Position numbers and translations under genes: made by a program
In this document: positions 1 to 7,499 of the stretch, piece by piece
Position numbering within the stretch: position 1 is the stretch's first letter
Layout of the letters: every line of letters begins with the position of its first letter
Notes under the pieces: model-generated
What the model was told of the DNA's origin: nothing
The model's input: only the letters and a program-made list of their open reading frames with translations
The model's database searches: none
Assembly (NCBI GenBank): GCA_024235915.1
Contig: JACKLO010000013.1
Location: 1 to 64,000 of the forward strand
Length of the DNA: 64,000 bases
Source of the DNA: Burkholderiaceae bacterium
Lineage (GTDB): Bacteria > Pseudomonadota > Gammaproteobacteria > Burkholderiales > Burkholderiaceae_C
Direction of reading: 5' to 3'

Positions 1-2
1 CC

Positions 3-338
3 TACGCCGCCGGCCTGCGCTGGGACCTGGACATGTCCCAGGCCAAGGGCGCGCGCTTCAACAACGTGCAGGTGAAGAACCGAAGCACGGGCGTGTGGAG
101 CGCGATCGACCCCGCCGCGACCTACGTGGTCGCGACCAACGACTTCATCGCCGAGGGACGCGACGGCTACACGACCCTGGGCACGGTGTTCGCCAGTGGC
201 CGCGTGGTCAACACCTACCTGCTCTACACGCAGACCTTTGCCGACTGGGTGGCGGCGCAGGGCAGCATCGGCCGCCCGGCGCGCGGCGACTATTCGCACC
301 AGGCGGTCATCACGGCCGACGGCATGACGCTGCCCTGA
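3..338 (+). CDS. 5'-nucleotidase / metallophosphatase family, C-terminal part (gene cut by window edge)
   Basis: Only the last 111 codons lie in the window; the frame is open from base 3. The residues match the C-terminal substrate-binding domain of UshA-type periplasmic 5'-nucleotidases: a conserved segment of the form NDFIAEGRDGY sits near residue 45, and the protein ends shortly after an RPARGDYSHQ stretch. In the family this domain binds the nucleoside base and closes over the N-terminal two-metal phosphoesterase domain, which would be off the left edge. The usual role is periplasmic nucleotide scavenging. The family is fairly secure; the exact substrate is not. Confidence 0.75.
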   Translation, partial: YAAGLRWDLDMSQAKGARFNNVQVKNRSTGVWSAIDPAATYVVATNDFIAEGRDGYTTLGTVFASGRVVNTYLLYTQTFADWVAAQGSIGRPARGDYSHQAVITADGMTLP

Positions 339-418
339 CGGCATTGCCGGGGCGGGCGGCACGGCCTCCGCGGCTGGCGCGCCCGACCGGCCTGCCGGCA
401 CCCGGCGCACCAGCGGAC

Positions 419-447
419 CACACGGCGCTCAGCGTGTGAGAGTTTTT
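419..447 (+). terminator. Possible terminator of the 5'-nucleotidase gene
   Basis: A six-base stem CACACG/CGTGTG (419-424 with 433-438) is followed by AGAG and five T residues (443-447), 80 bases after the stop codon. The stem is short and the loop GC-rich, so this is only a moderate candidate. Confidence 0.35.
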
Positions 448-503
448 CGGTCGTGCCCGAAAGGCGCGCCAGAACGACCCGGATCTAGACACCATGGTCG
501 TGC

Positions 504-516
504 GCCCTGCGAGGCG
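504..516 (+). repeat. Left subterminal inverted repeat of the IS1111-like element
   Basis: GCCCTGCGAGGCG pairs with 1906-1919 on the opposite strand with one gap and one substitution. It lies 13 bases inside the repeated ATCTAGAC motif. Confidence 0.55.
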
Positions 517-605
517 GTCGGTCTCCTGCGACGTAGGTTGCGGGCCGAGGCCCGTAGAGCTACATGTCGAGACTCGGCGTCAGCGACAACCTGTGGAGAC
601 CGACC

Positions 606-1751
606 ATGGAACAGATTACCAAGATTCATGTGGGTTTGGACGTTCACAAGGACAGCATCACGGTGGCCGTGGCTGAGCCTGGACGCTCGGCAGCGCGGGT
701 GGTGACCAAGATGGCCCACGACGTGGTCAAGCTGCTGAAGGTGCTGGCCAAGCTGGGGCCGTCGCAGATGCTGCATGTGGTCTACGAAGCGGGCCCGACC
801 GGTTTTGGCCTGCAGCGCACCCTGGCCGCCAAGGGCTATGCGTGCGAAGTGATCGCCCCGTCGCAGATGCCAAGGCGGGCAGCCGGCGCGCGCATCAAGA
901 CCGACGGCCGCGACAGCATCGAGCTGGCGCAGTGCTCGCGTGCGGGGCAACTGCGCGCGGTGTGGGTGCCTGACCCCGCCGACGAGGCGATCCGCGACCT
1001 CAGCCGCGCACGCGAGGATGCCGTGAACAGCCGAACCCAACAGCGCCAGCAGATCAAGAGCTTCCTGCTGCGCCACACCGTGCGCTATGCAGGCAAGACC
1101 TCGTGGTGCAAGCTGCACTACCGCTGGCTGGCCGAGTTGAGCTTCGGCTGCGCTGCGGCGCAGACCGCCTTCACCGAGTACCTGCTGGCCGTACAGGCGG
1201 CCGACGAGCGTGTGCAGCGCTTGACCCAGTCGCTGCAGGACTCGGTCAAGGGCTGGCGCTTCGAGCCGGTGGTCCAGGCCCTGCAGGCCCTGCGCGGCAT
1301 CGACATCGTCAACGCCATCGGCCTGGTGGCCGAGGTCGGCGACTTCAGCCGCTTCGAGAACCCGCGCAAGCTCATGGGCTACCTCGGCCTGGTACCCAGC
1401 GAGCACTCCAGCGGCGAGCGCGTGCGCCGTGGCAGCATCACCAAGACCGGCAACGCCCACGCCCGCAAGATGCTGACCGAGGCAGCCTGGAACTACCGCT
1501 TCGCCGCGCGCATCAGCCGCCGCGCGCAAGTGCGCCAGGAGGGCCTGAGCGAGCCGATCAAGGCCGCGGGTTGGAAAGCGCAACTGCGGCTGACCAAGCG
1601 CTTTGCCGCGCTCAAGGCCCGGGGCGTGCAGATCAACAAGGTCTGCGTGGCAGCGGCTCGCGAACTCACCGGCTTCGTCTGGGCCATCGGCACGTTGGCT
1701 CAGCAGCAGGCCGCGCAGCGCACGGCCGCACAGAACACCGCCACGCATTGA
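606..1751 (+). CDS. IS110-family transposase (DEDD recombinase)
   Basis: 381 aa. The N-terminal RuvC-like DEDD domain shows D12 in GLDVHKD, E61 in YEAGPTG, and D100/D103 in KTDGRD. The C-terminal Transposase_20 region contains the family signature GYLGLVPSEHSSG near residues 258-270, followed by RRGSITKTGN. In the family the conserved serine of this domain works with the DEDD domain to cut and join a bridge-RNA-specified target. I chose ATG 606 because the known family start is MxxxxxIHVGLDVHKD; an upstream in-frame ATG at 564 would add 14 residues with no family match. The reading frame is complete, so the element may be active. Confidence 0.92.
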   Translation: MEQITKIHVGLDVHKDSITVAVAEPGRSAARVVTKMAHDVVKLLKVLAKLGPSQMLHVVYEAGPTGFGLQRTLAAKGYACEVIAPSQMPRRAAGARIKTDGRDSIELAQCSRAGQLRAVWVPDPADEAIRDLSRAREDAVNSRTQQRQQIKSFLLRHTVRYAGKTSWCKLHYRWLAELSFGCAAAQTAFTEYLLAVQAADERVQRLTQSLQDSVKGWRFEPVVQALQALRGIDIVNAIGLVAEVGDFSRFENPRKLMGYLGLVPSEHSSGERVRRGSITKTGNAHARKMLTEAAWNYRFAARISRRAQVRQEGLSEPIKAAGWKAQLRLTKRFAALKARGVQINKVCVAAARELTGFVWAIGTLAQQQAAQRTAAQNTATH

Positions 1752-1936
1752 GGCGCTGTCGTCAACAGTCCGCCACCCATCCCCCCCGCCCCTTCCCGCC
1801 AGCGAGAAGGGGAGCCCCAACGACACCCTTGAAAGGCAAGCGAAGGATCGATCCGGCGATGCGAGCCGGGCAACGACAGGGCAACCCTCGATGCGCCTAA
1901 ACCGGCGCCCCGCAAGGGCGACCCGCGCATCTAGAC
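1752..1936 (+). ncRNA. Right non-coding end of the IS1111-like element, candidate bridge RNA
   Basis: 185 bases lie between the transposase stop and the inferred right end. They include a perfect seven-base stem, CCCCTTC at 1789-1795 with GAAGGGG at 1806-1812, and the right subterminal repeat at 1906-1919. In the IS1111 group the guide (bridge) RNA is reported to be encoded on the 3' side of the recombinase gene, so this is where it would be expected. Transcription and folding are inference. Confidence 0.35.
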
Positions 1937-2192
1937 CGAGGCAGGCCCGCGACGAATCGATGTCATGACGGTAGCCAACCCACGGATATGAGTCTGATTC
2001 ACCGACGCCATATCGCCCGACTCGCATCACCTGATCGATCTGCAACGCCCAGAACAGCCAATGCTCGATTGACAAGCGCGACCATATGAGGCGCAAAGCG
2101 CAGCCATAGCTCGGGCCATGGCGAGCATTTGCAACGACGAGCCGGGGTGTTCTGGCCCGCAAGGCGGGCATGAATGAAAGACGCTCACACGC
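1937..2192. other. Intergenic stretch without a recognisable gene, AT-richer than surroundings
   Basis: 256 bases between the inferred IS right end and the 3' end of the kinase gene. The composition is visibly less GC-rich than the neighbouring genes. No convincing ribosome site, RNA gene or repeat was found. It may be a remnant of older insertion events. Confidence 0.4.
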
Positions 2193-4922
2193 TCAGCCCG
2201 CCGGGGGCGCGATCAGCGCCAGCAACGGCGCCAGCGCCTCGTCGTCCGCCCCCTCGGCGCGCAGCTGTTCGACGGCGCGGCGCAGCGTGGCGCGGCCCTC
2301 GTCGGCACGGCCCAGGCCCAGCAGGGCGCGGCCACGCAGCGCCGCGAGCTTGCCGTCGCCGCGGGCGTCGGCCGAGGCACCGGCCAGACGCGTTGCCTCG
2401 ATGCGCTCAGCCAGCGCCAGCGCCTGGGTGTGGCGCCCCAGCGACAACAGCACCTCAGCGTGCGAGTAACGGGCGGCATCGACCAGGCTGGAGCCCTCGC
2501 CCGCGGTGACGACGAGGCCGGCCACCGCGGCCGCCAGGTGCGCCTCGGCCACTTGCAGCTGGCCAACCTCGTGTTCCGCGTCACCGAGGTTGATGCGCTC
2601 GACCAGTGTGTACTGGTTGGCCTCGCCCCAGCGGCGCACGCTGCGCGCGTAGACCTCGCGTTGCAGCGTGGCGCGCTTCTGCACGTCGCCCACCAGGCTG
2701 TACAGGTAGCCCAGCGACGACAGCGCGGCAATGGTGGACTGGTCGTCCGGCCCGCGCGCACGCTCCTGCTCCGCCACGGCACGTTCCAGGTGTGGGATGC
2801 CTTCGGCCGGGCGCCCCTGGTTGCGCAGGGCATTGCCCAGCAGCCGGCGCGCGGTGGCCAGCGTCGACAGGCCGACGTTGCCCTCGGTGAACGGGTCGCC
2901 GCCCAGCACCTCGCGCGCAATGGCCTCGGCGCGGGCCGGTTCGCCCAGGCGCAGCGAAGCGTCGCCCACCGTCAACCGGATATGGGCCGCCAGCGGGATG
3001 TCGTCCGGCTGCACCACGCGCTGCAAGGTCTCGGCAGCACGGTAGGCGTCGAGCGCCGGCTGCACCTGCAGGCGCTGGAAGTGGTAGCTGCCGCGCGCCA
3101 GCTGGGCGCGCAACCCCACCTCGCCAACGGCGCTGCGGCGCGGCCCGGCCGCCGCGTCGGCGGCGTCCAGCATGGCCTGCGCCTCGTCGAAGCGAGACAG
3201 CCGCACGAGCACCGTGACCAGGTCGTATTCGCCCAGCAGCCGGCGTTCGTCGTCGGCCGGCAGCAGGTCACGGTGGATGTCCACCACGCGCCGCAGCTGG
3301 GCCTCCGCCACGGCATGGTCGCCCAACGTGCGGTAGGCTCGGCCCAGCGTGGTACGGATGCCGGCCTCGGTCAGCGGCGCGGCGGCGAAACGACCGTCCA
3401 GGCGGCTGCGCGCTGCGTCCAGCAACTCGCGCAGGCTGGGGTTGCGGTCGTAGGCGATGGTCGCGGTGCGGCTGCGGCCACCGCCCAGCAGGTCCTGGTT
3501 CAGGAACCGGTTCATCTCCTCGGCCAGCGCCGCCTGGGCCACGGCCTGCTCGCGCGCGGCCACGGCGGCCCGGTACTGCCACAGCGTGGCAGCCAGGCCC
3601 AGGACCAGTGCCGCCGTGGCCGCCACCACCCAGGGGCGACGGGCGTGGCTGCGGGCCAGGGCCGCCTCGGCCGCCTGCAGCCGCTGCTCGCGCGCCAGGG
3701 CTTGCGCGACCGCCTCGCGGCGGGCCTCCAGCGTGCTGATCTGCTCGATCAGCGCGCCGGCGCTGGGCAAGCGCCGGGCCGGGTCGACGTCGGTGGCCGC
3801 GGCGATGGTCTGCGCCAGCAGGGTGTCATCCACCGCCGCTTCCCAGCCCGGGGCCAGCGGCCGCTTCAGGTCGCCGACCAGCAGCTGGTAGACCAGCAGG
3901 CCCAGCGCGTAGACGTCGCTGCGCACCGTCGGCGGCTGGCCGGCGATGAGCTCCGGCGCCAGGTACAGCGGCGTGCCGCTGCTGTCAGTGTCCAGCGCCC
4001 GCGTCATCGTCAACCCAAGCCGCGTGATGCCCAGTTCCGCGAGGCGCTCCGGGTTCAGCAGCCGCGCGCTCCCGAAGTCGGTCAGGCGCACGCGCCAGCC
4101 GCCTTCGGCGCGCGGGGCGACAAGCACGTTGGCAGGCTTGATGTCCTTGTGCAGCACACCCACGCCATGCGCGGCCGACACCGCCTGCGCCACACCCAGG
4201 CAGAGCGCCAGTCGCGCGTCGCGGTCCAACGCCGCCAGGTGGCCGGCCTCGGCCCAGGCCTGCAGGCTGTCGCCGCCATATTCGCACTCCAGGAAGAACG
4301 GCGGCGTCTCGAAGTTCCAGTCCAGAACACGCGCGATGTCCTCGCGTTCGCCCAGGCTCTCGGTCAGCACCCGGTGCAGCGTGGCCTCGCGCTTGAGCAT
4401 CGACAGCCGCTCGCCATCGCCGGCGAACTTGAACACCCGTGGCTCACGACTGCGCGCGTGGCGGGCCAGCCAGACCTCGCTGGCGCGCGACGGGTTGAGC
4501 TGACGCTCCAGCACCCAGTCCGGCCGGTGCGGAACGGCCTGCGCGCCGTCCAGCTGCAATCGGCTGGCCAGGCGGCGGCCGCTGGCAGTGCGCTCCACCG
4601 GGCCATTGAGGCGGTAGCCCAGGCGCGGCAGGGTCACGATGCGCTCGGCCTGCGTCGGGCCCAGCGCCTTGCGCAGCTTGGCCACGGCGTTGGGCAGCAC
4701 GTTGTCCACCGCCGGCCTGCCGGCCCAGACGCTGTCCAGCAACTCGTCGCGAGTGACCACCTCGCCGACGTGGCGCAGCAGCGCGGCCAGCACCTGCAAC
4801 GGCTTGTGCTCCAGGTCCACAGGCTGGCCATCGACCGTCAGTTCGAAACGGGCCTCGTCGAACTCAGAGGCACCGAAGCGATAGCGGTAGAGCGGGGATT
4901 CGGAGGACGGATCGGTCGACAC
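2193..4922 (-). CDS. Winged-helix DNA-binding / Ser-Thr protein kinase / TPR membrane protein
   Basis: 909 aa in four parts. Residues 14-108 are an OmpR/CadC-type winged helix (VVTRDELLDSVW, then NAVAKLRKAL and LGYRLNG). Residues about 136-400 are a Hanks-type kinase: K165 in VFKF, E179 in the C-helix, HKD at 258-260 in place of HRD, N265, DFG 282-284, APE 322-324. A clear glycine-rich loop is missing. Residues about 431-449 are a transmembrane helix. About 460 residues of helical TPR-like repeats follow and would be periplasmic. The helix predicts a membrane-tethered regulator that binds DNA and phosphorylates substrates in the cytoplasm while sensing outside, as in CadC-like one-component systems. 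Targets are unknown. It is divergent from a gene for a putative lipoprotein. Confidence 0.85.
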   Translation of the reverse strand: MSTDPSSESPLYRYRFGASEFDEARFELTVDGQPVDLEHKPLQVLAALLRHVGEVVTRDELLDSVWAGRPAVDNVLPNAVAKLRKALGPTQAERIVTLPRLGYRLNGPVERTASGRRLASRLQLDGAQAVPHRPDWVLERQLNPSRASEVWLARHARSREPRVFKFAGDGERLSMLKREATLHRVLTESLGEREDIARVLDWNFETPPFFLECEYGGDSLQAWAEAGHLAALDRDARLALCLGVAQAVSAAHGVGVLHKDIKPANVLVAPRAEGGWRVRLTDFGSARLLNPERLAELGITRLGLTMTRALDTDSSGTPLYLAPELIAGQPPTVRSDVYALGLLVYQLLVGDLKRPLAPGWEAAVDDTLLAQTIAAATDVDPARRLPSAGALIEQISTLEARREAVAQALAREQRLQAAEAALARSHARRPWVVAATAALVLGLAATLWQYRAAVAAREQAVAQAALAEEMNRFLNQDLLGGGRSRTATIAYDRNPSLRELLDAARSRLDGRFAAAPLTEAGIRTTLGRAYRTLGDHAVAEAQLRRVVDIHRDLLPADDERRLLGEYDLVTVLVRLSRFDEAQAMLDAADAAAGPRRSAVGEVGLRAQLARGSYHFQRLQVQPALDAYRAAETLQRVVQPDDIPLAAHIRLTVGDASLRLGEPARAEAIAREVLGGDPFTEGNVGLSTLATARRLLGNALRNQGRPAEGIPHLERAVAEQERARGPDDQSTIAALSSLGYLYSLVGDVQKRATLQREVYARSVRRWGEANQYTLVERINLGDAEHEVGQLQVAEAHLAAAVAGLVVTAGEGSSLVDAARYSHAEVLLSLGRHTQALALAERIEATRLAGASADARGDGKLAALRGRALLGLGRADEGRATLRRAVEQLRAEGADDEALAPLLALIAPPAG

Positions 4923-5122
4923 GGGGTTGGAGCGAAGTCAGCCGCAGCGCCACCGACTGTAACGACGGCGCCGCCGCGCCGCACGCGCTGCGCCAGCCGC
5001 AGCCCGGCAGTCGCCTGGAAAAGCGTTCTGCATCAACCACTTGCGGCACCGCCCTGCAGCCGTTAGCAATCCGTGATGTCGCGTGATGGCGCACGCGCGT
5101 CGCTTGGCCGAGGCTGTGCGGC
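4923..5122. promoter_or_regulatory. Divergent intergenic region between kinase and lipoprotein genes
   Basis: The 200 bases must hold the promoters of both divergent genes. A loose promoter for the rightward gene is TTGCGG at 5041-5046 with TAGCAA at 5064-5069, 17 bases apart. No clear palindromic operator is visible for the winged-helix protein. Confidence 0.25.
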
Positions 5123-6172
5123 ATGAGACCGCCCTTGCGCCACACCCTCACCGACATCAACGAGACCACCGAGGTCGCCGCGTCCAACGCGCCCCCGCAC
5201 CCTGGCGACGCCCCGGCGATCCGCCGCTGGCCCGGGCCAATGGCGGGGCTGGTCGCCGCTGTCCTGGCCGTGGCCTGCGGCGACGCGACGCCGCCCGCCG
5301 CGCCGGCCCAACCTTCAGCGTCACCAGCCCCGGCCGCCGACCGGGCCTCGAAGCCCCCCCGCACGACGGCCGACGCCCGACCGGAGGACACGCTGCCGCC
5401 TCCTCGCTGCCCGCCGGCAGCTGCCGGACCGGCTCGCGCAGGCGCGCCGGACATCGTCGGCCTGCGCCTGGGCATGGGATTCGACGAAGCGCTGAACCAC
5501 GCCCGCTGTGCCGTCGATGGTGGTGTGCTGGCCTACCAGCCACGCTGGTTCCAGCAGCTGCGCACCGGCAACGTGAAGCTCGAACGCCAGGGCTTCAGCG
5601 TCCAGCGCGGCGAGACCTCGGACTGCGTGTTCAAGAACCTGGGCGACGCGATGAAATGCGGCGTCGGCCGGCGCGTCTGGCACCACGTCGACGAGATGAT
5701 CACCGCGGCCACGCCCGGGCTGGACGGCCGGCAGGTGCTGGCCGGCATCTGGCGCCAGCAGCACTGGAGGCCCGGGCAGATGCCGTCGCGCGACGCCGTG
5801 CTGCAGGCCCTGCGCGACAAGTACGGCCGCGAAGGCGAGCTGCGCCACGACCCGCACGGCACCGTCGCCTGGCGCTACGCGCCGGACGGCAAGCCGCTGA
5901 CCCCCCGCGACCCGCTGTTCGGCACCTGCGCCGGCATCCGCGCCCGGCCAGGCAGCCAGGGCTGGCGCGAGGGCTGCGGCCTGTCGATCAGCGCCGACCT
6001 CGTGCCGCCGGCAGACAACCCGGACCTGGTGCAGTCGCTCTACGTCGGTATGGCGCACCAGGACGAACTGATGCGCATTGGCGACGCGATGCAGGCAGAG
6101 ATCGACCGCCTGGAGGCCGAGCGCCGCGCCGGCGAAGTGCAGCGGAGCGAAGGCGCCAAGCCCCGGCTCTGA
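5123..6172 (+). CDS. Putative lipoprotein of unknown function
   Basis: 349 aa from ATG 5123, or 310 aa from an in-frame ATG at 5240. The second start better fits a lipoprotein signal peptide: after RRWPGP comes a hydrophobic stretch ending in LAVAC, with the cysteine at residue 52 of the long form. A Pro/Ala-rich linker (about 55-100) leads to a globular part with a GLRLGMGFDEAL motif near 113-124, the pattern of small repeated domains found in secreted bacterial proteins, and several cysteines. I recognise no enzyme family. It is followed after 42 bases by another exported protein, so the two are probably co-expressed. Confidence 0.6.
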   Translation: MRPPLRHTLTDINETTEVAASNAPPHPGDAPAIRRWPGPMAGLVAAVLAVACGDATPPAAPAQPSASPAPAADRASKPPRTTADARPEDTLPPPRCPPAAAGPARAGAPDIVGLRLGMGFDEALNHARCAVDGGVLAYQPRWFQQLRTGNVKLERQGFSVQRGETSDCVFKNLGDAMKCGVGRRVWHHVDEMITAATPGLDGRQVLAGIWRQQHWRPGQMPSRDAVLQALRDKYGREGELRHDPHGTVAWRYAPDGKPLTPRDPLFGTCAGIRARPGSQGWREGCGLSISADLVPPADNPDLVQSLYVGMAHQDELMRIGDAMQAEIDRLEAERRAGEVQRSEGAKPRL

Positions 6173-6214
6173 CCGCGCCACGGCACCGGTATCGATGACG
6201 ACAAGAGGAATCCG

Positions 6215-7477
6215 ATGACCCCCCTGAACCCTGCCATGCCGGCACCCGCGCCGCACACGCGTACCGCCATCACCACCCTGACCACGTTCCTGGCCCGCTG
6301 GCGCCGGGCCGCCACCGTGCTGCTGCTCGGCGCCGGCACGGCGCTGGCGTCGGCGCCTGCTATCGCCCAGGGCATGTGTCCCGGCGAGCTGCTGTGCCGC
6401 CAGGTGCCGGGCTTCACCGCCACCGTCACCGAGTTCCGCGTCAGCCCCAACACCCAGGGCAACCGGCCGGTCAACCTGGCTGTGCGCTTCACCAACCGCG
6501 GCAGCAAACCACTGGTGCTGGGCTATGTGGACGGCACCGCCACCGCCTACGACGACCGCGGCAATGCCTACAAGCTGCAGAACAGCCGCAAGCTCACCGG
6601 CATCGGCCGCATCGAGCGCAACCGCTTCGACCCGAAGTTCACGCTCGCCCCAGGGGAGAGCGCCGATGCGCGCATGGAGCTGAATTTCTTCGTCAACCGC
6701 AACGTCATTGTCGGCACCGCTTTCGACCTGGAACTCAGCGTCCGAGAGATCGACCCGCTGCCGGGCCAGCAGTACCGGCTGGGACGCGAGCACGCCCTGA
6801 GCTGGCCGGGCCTGCGCCATGGCAGCGGCGGGCAGGCGCCTGCCTTGGCCGCCCCCGCGGTGGCCGGTACGGCACCGGTACCTGCGGACACGGGCGCCCC
6901 GGCCGCGGCTCGGCCTCCAGCGGCAGCGGTTGGCGACGCCTGCGGCGGTGCCCCGTACTGCATGGTCAACGGCCCGGTGCTGGCGCGCGTCGTGGGCATG
7001 GCCCCGGCGGCACCCAAGGGCAACAACCAGGAGGTGACGGTGCGCATCGCCTTCCAGAACCTGGGCGACGTGCCGATGATCCTGAACTACAAGCAGGGCA
7101 CCGGCATCATGCTCGACGAGAAGGGCGAGCGCTACATCGTGGATTCGCGCTACCGCGAATCGGTGCAGGGCATGCCGGTCTCCACGCGCGAGCGGGCCAG
7201 CTCGCAGTTCACGCTGGCCGCTGGCGAGTCGCGTACGGCCGCCTTCATCTTCCGCCGCTACGTGGGCCGGGTGCCTCCGGGCACGGTGTTCGCGCCGCAG
7301 CTGGCGGTGGAGCAGTACCAGCTGCTGCCGTCCAACCAGTTGCAGCTGGTGCGCGAATATGCGCTCGGCTTCGGCGAAGTACCGGGCGGTGGTGCCCTCG
7401 GTGGCGCCGCGGCAGACCTGCAGCAACTGGGCAACGCGATCAACGCGCTGGGCGAGCTGTTCAAGAAGCGCGATTGA
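6215..7477 (+). CDS. Exported protein with two copies of a beta-rich domain, function unknown
   Basis: 420 aa. The signal peptide ends at about ASAPAIAQG. Two homologous halves follow: one opens with CPGELLCRQV, the other with CGGAPYCMV, and each then carries a VRFTNRG- or VRIAFQNLG-type strand, a statement of the form YDDRGNAY or LDEKGERY, and a FTLAPGES or FTLAAGES turn. This indicates an internal duplication of an Ig-like or DUF4352-like fold with a paired-cysteine start, joined by a Pro/Ala linker. I infer a periplasmic or surface binding protein. A short coiled tail (LQQLGNAINALGELFKK) closes it. Confidence 0.6.
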   Translation: MTPLNPAMPAPAPHTRTAITTLTTFLARWRRAATVLLLGAGTALASAPAIAQGMCPGELLCRQVPGFTATVTEFRVSPNTQGNRPVNLAVRFTNRGSKPLVLGYVDGTATAYDDRGNAYKLQNSRKLTGIGRIERNRFDPKFTLAPGESADARMELNFFVNRNVIVGTAFDLELSVREIDPLPGQQYRLGREHALSWPGLRHGSGGQAPALAAPAVAGTAPVPADTGAPAAARPPAAAVGDACGGAPYCMVNGPVLARVVGMAPAAPKGNNQEVTVRIAFQNLGDVPMILNYKQGTGIMLDEKGERYIVDSRYRESVQGMPVSTRERASSQFTLAAGESRTAAFIFRRYVGRVPPGTVFAPQLAVEQYQLLPSNQLQLVREYALGFGEVPGGGALGGAAADLQQLGNAINALGELFKKRD

Positions 7478-7499
7478 ACGCGCACGCACTCGCCCCTTC

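Larger units (their letters stand above)
483..1936 (+). mobile_element. IS110-family insertion sequence, IS1111-like group
   Basis: The element carries one DEDD transposase gene. Its ends are inferred from two signs. The octamer ATCTAGAC occurs at 483-490 and again at 1929-1936. Just inside lies an imperfect subterminal inverted repeat: GCCCTGCGAGGCG at 504-516, and the reverse complement of GCCCTTGCGGGGCG at 1906-1919. Subterminal rather than terminal repeats and a length near 1.45 kb are typical of the IS1111 group. The element sits downstream of the 5'-nucleotidase gene and disrupts no recognisable frame. The boundaries are inferred, and a second copy would be needed to confirm them. Confidence 0.7.

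Noticed and set aside
429..2171. A 580-codon open frame antisense to the IS110 transposase
   Set aside because: Codon pattern is the mirror of the sense gene in GC-rich DNA, it crosses the inferred IS ends, and it has no family match.
427..2195. The near-matching inverted words CTCAGCGTGTGAG (427-440) and CTCACACGCTCAG (2184-2195) as the true IS ends
   Set aside because: The right word lies in the last codons of the kinase gene and the left in a terminator-like hairpin; the subterminal repeats and ATCTAGAC copies fit the family better.
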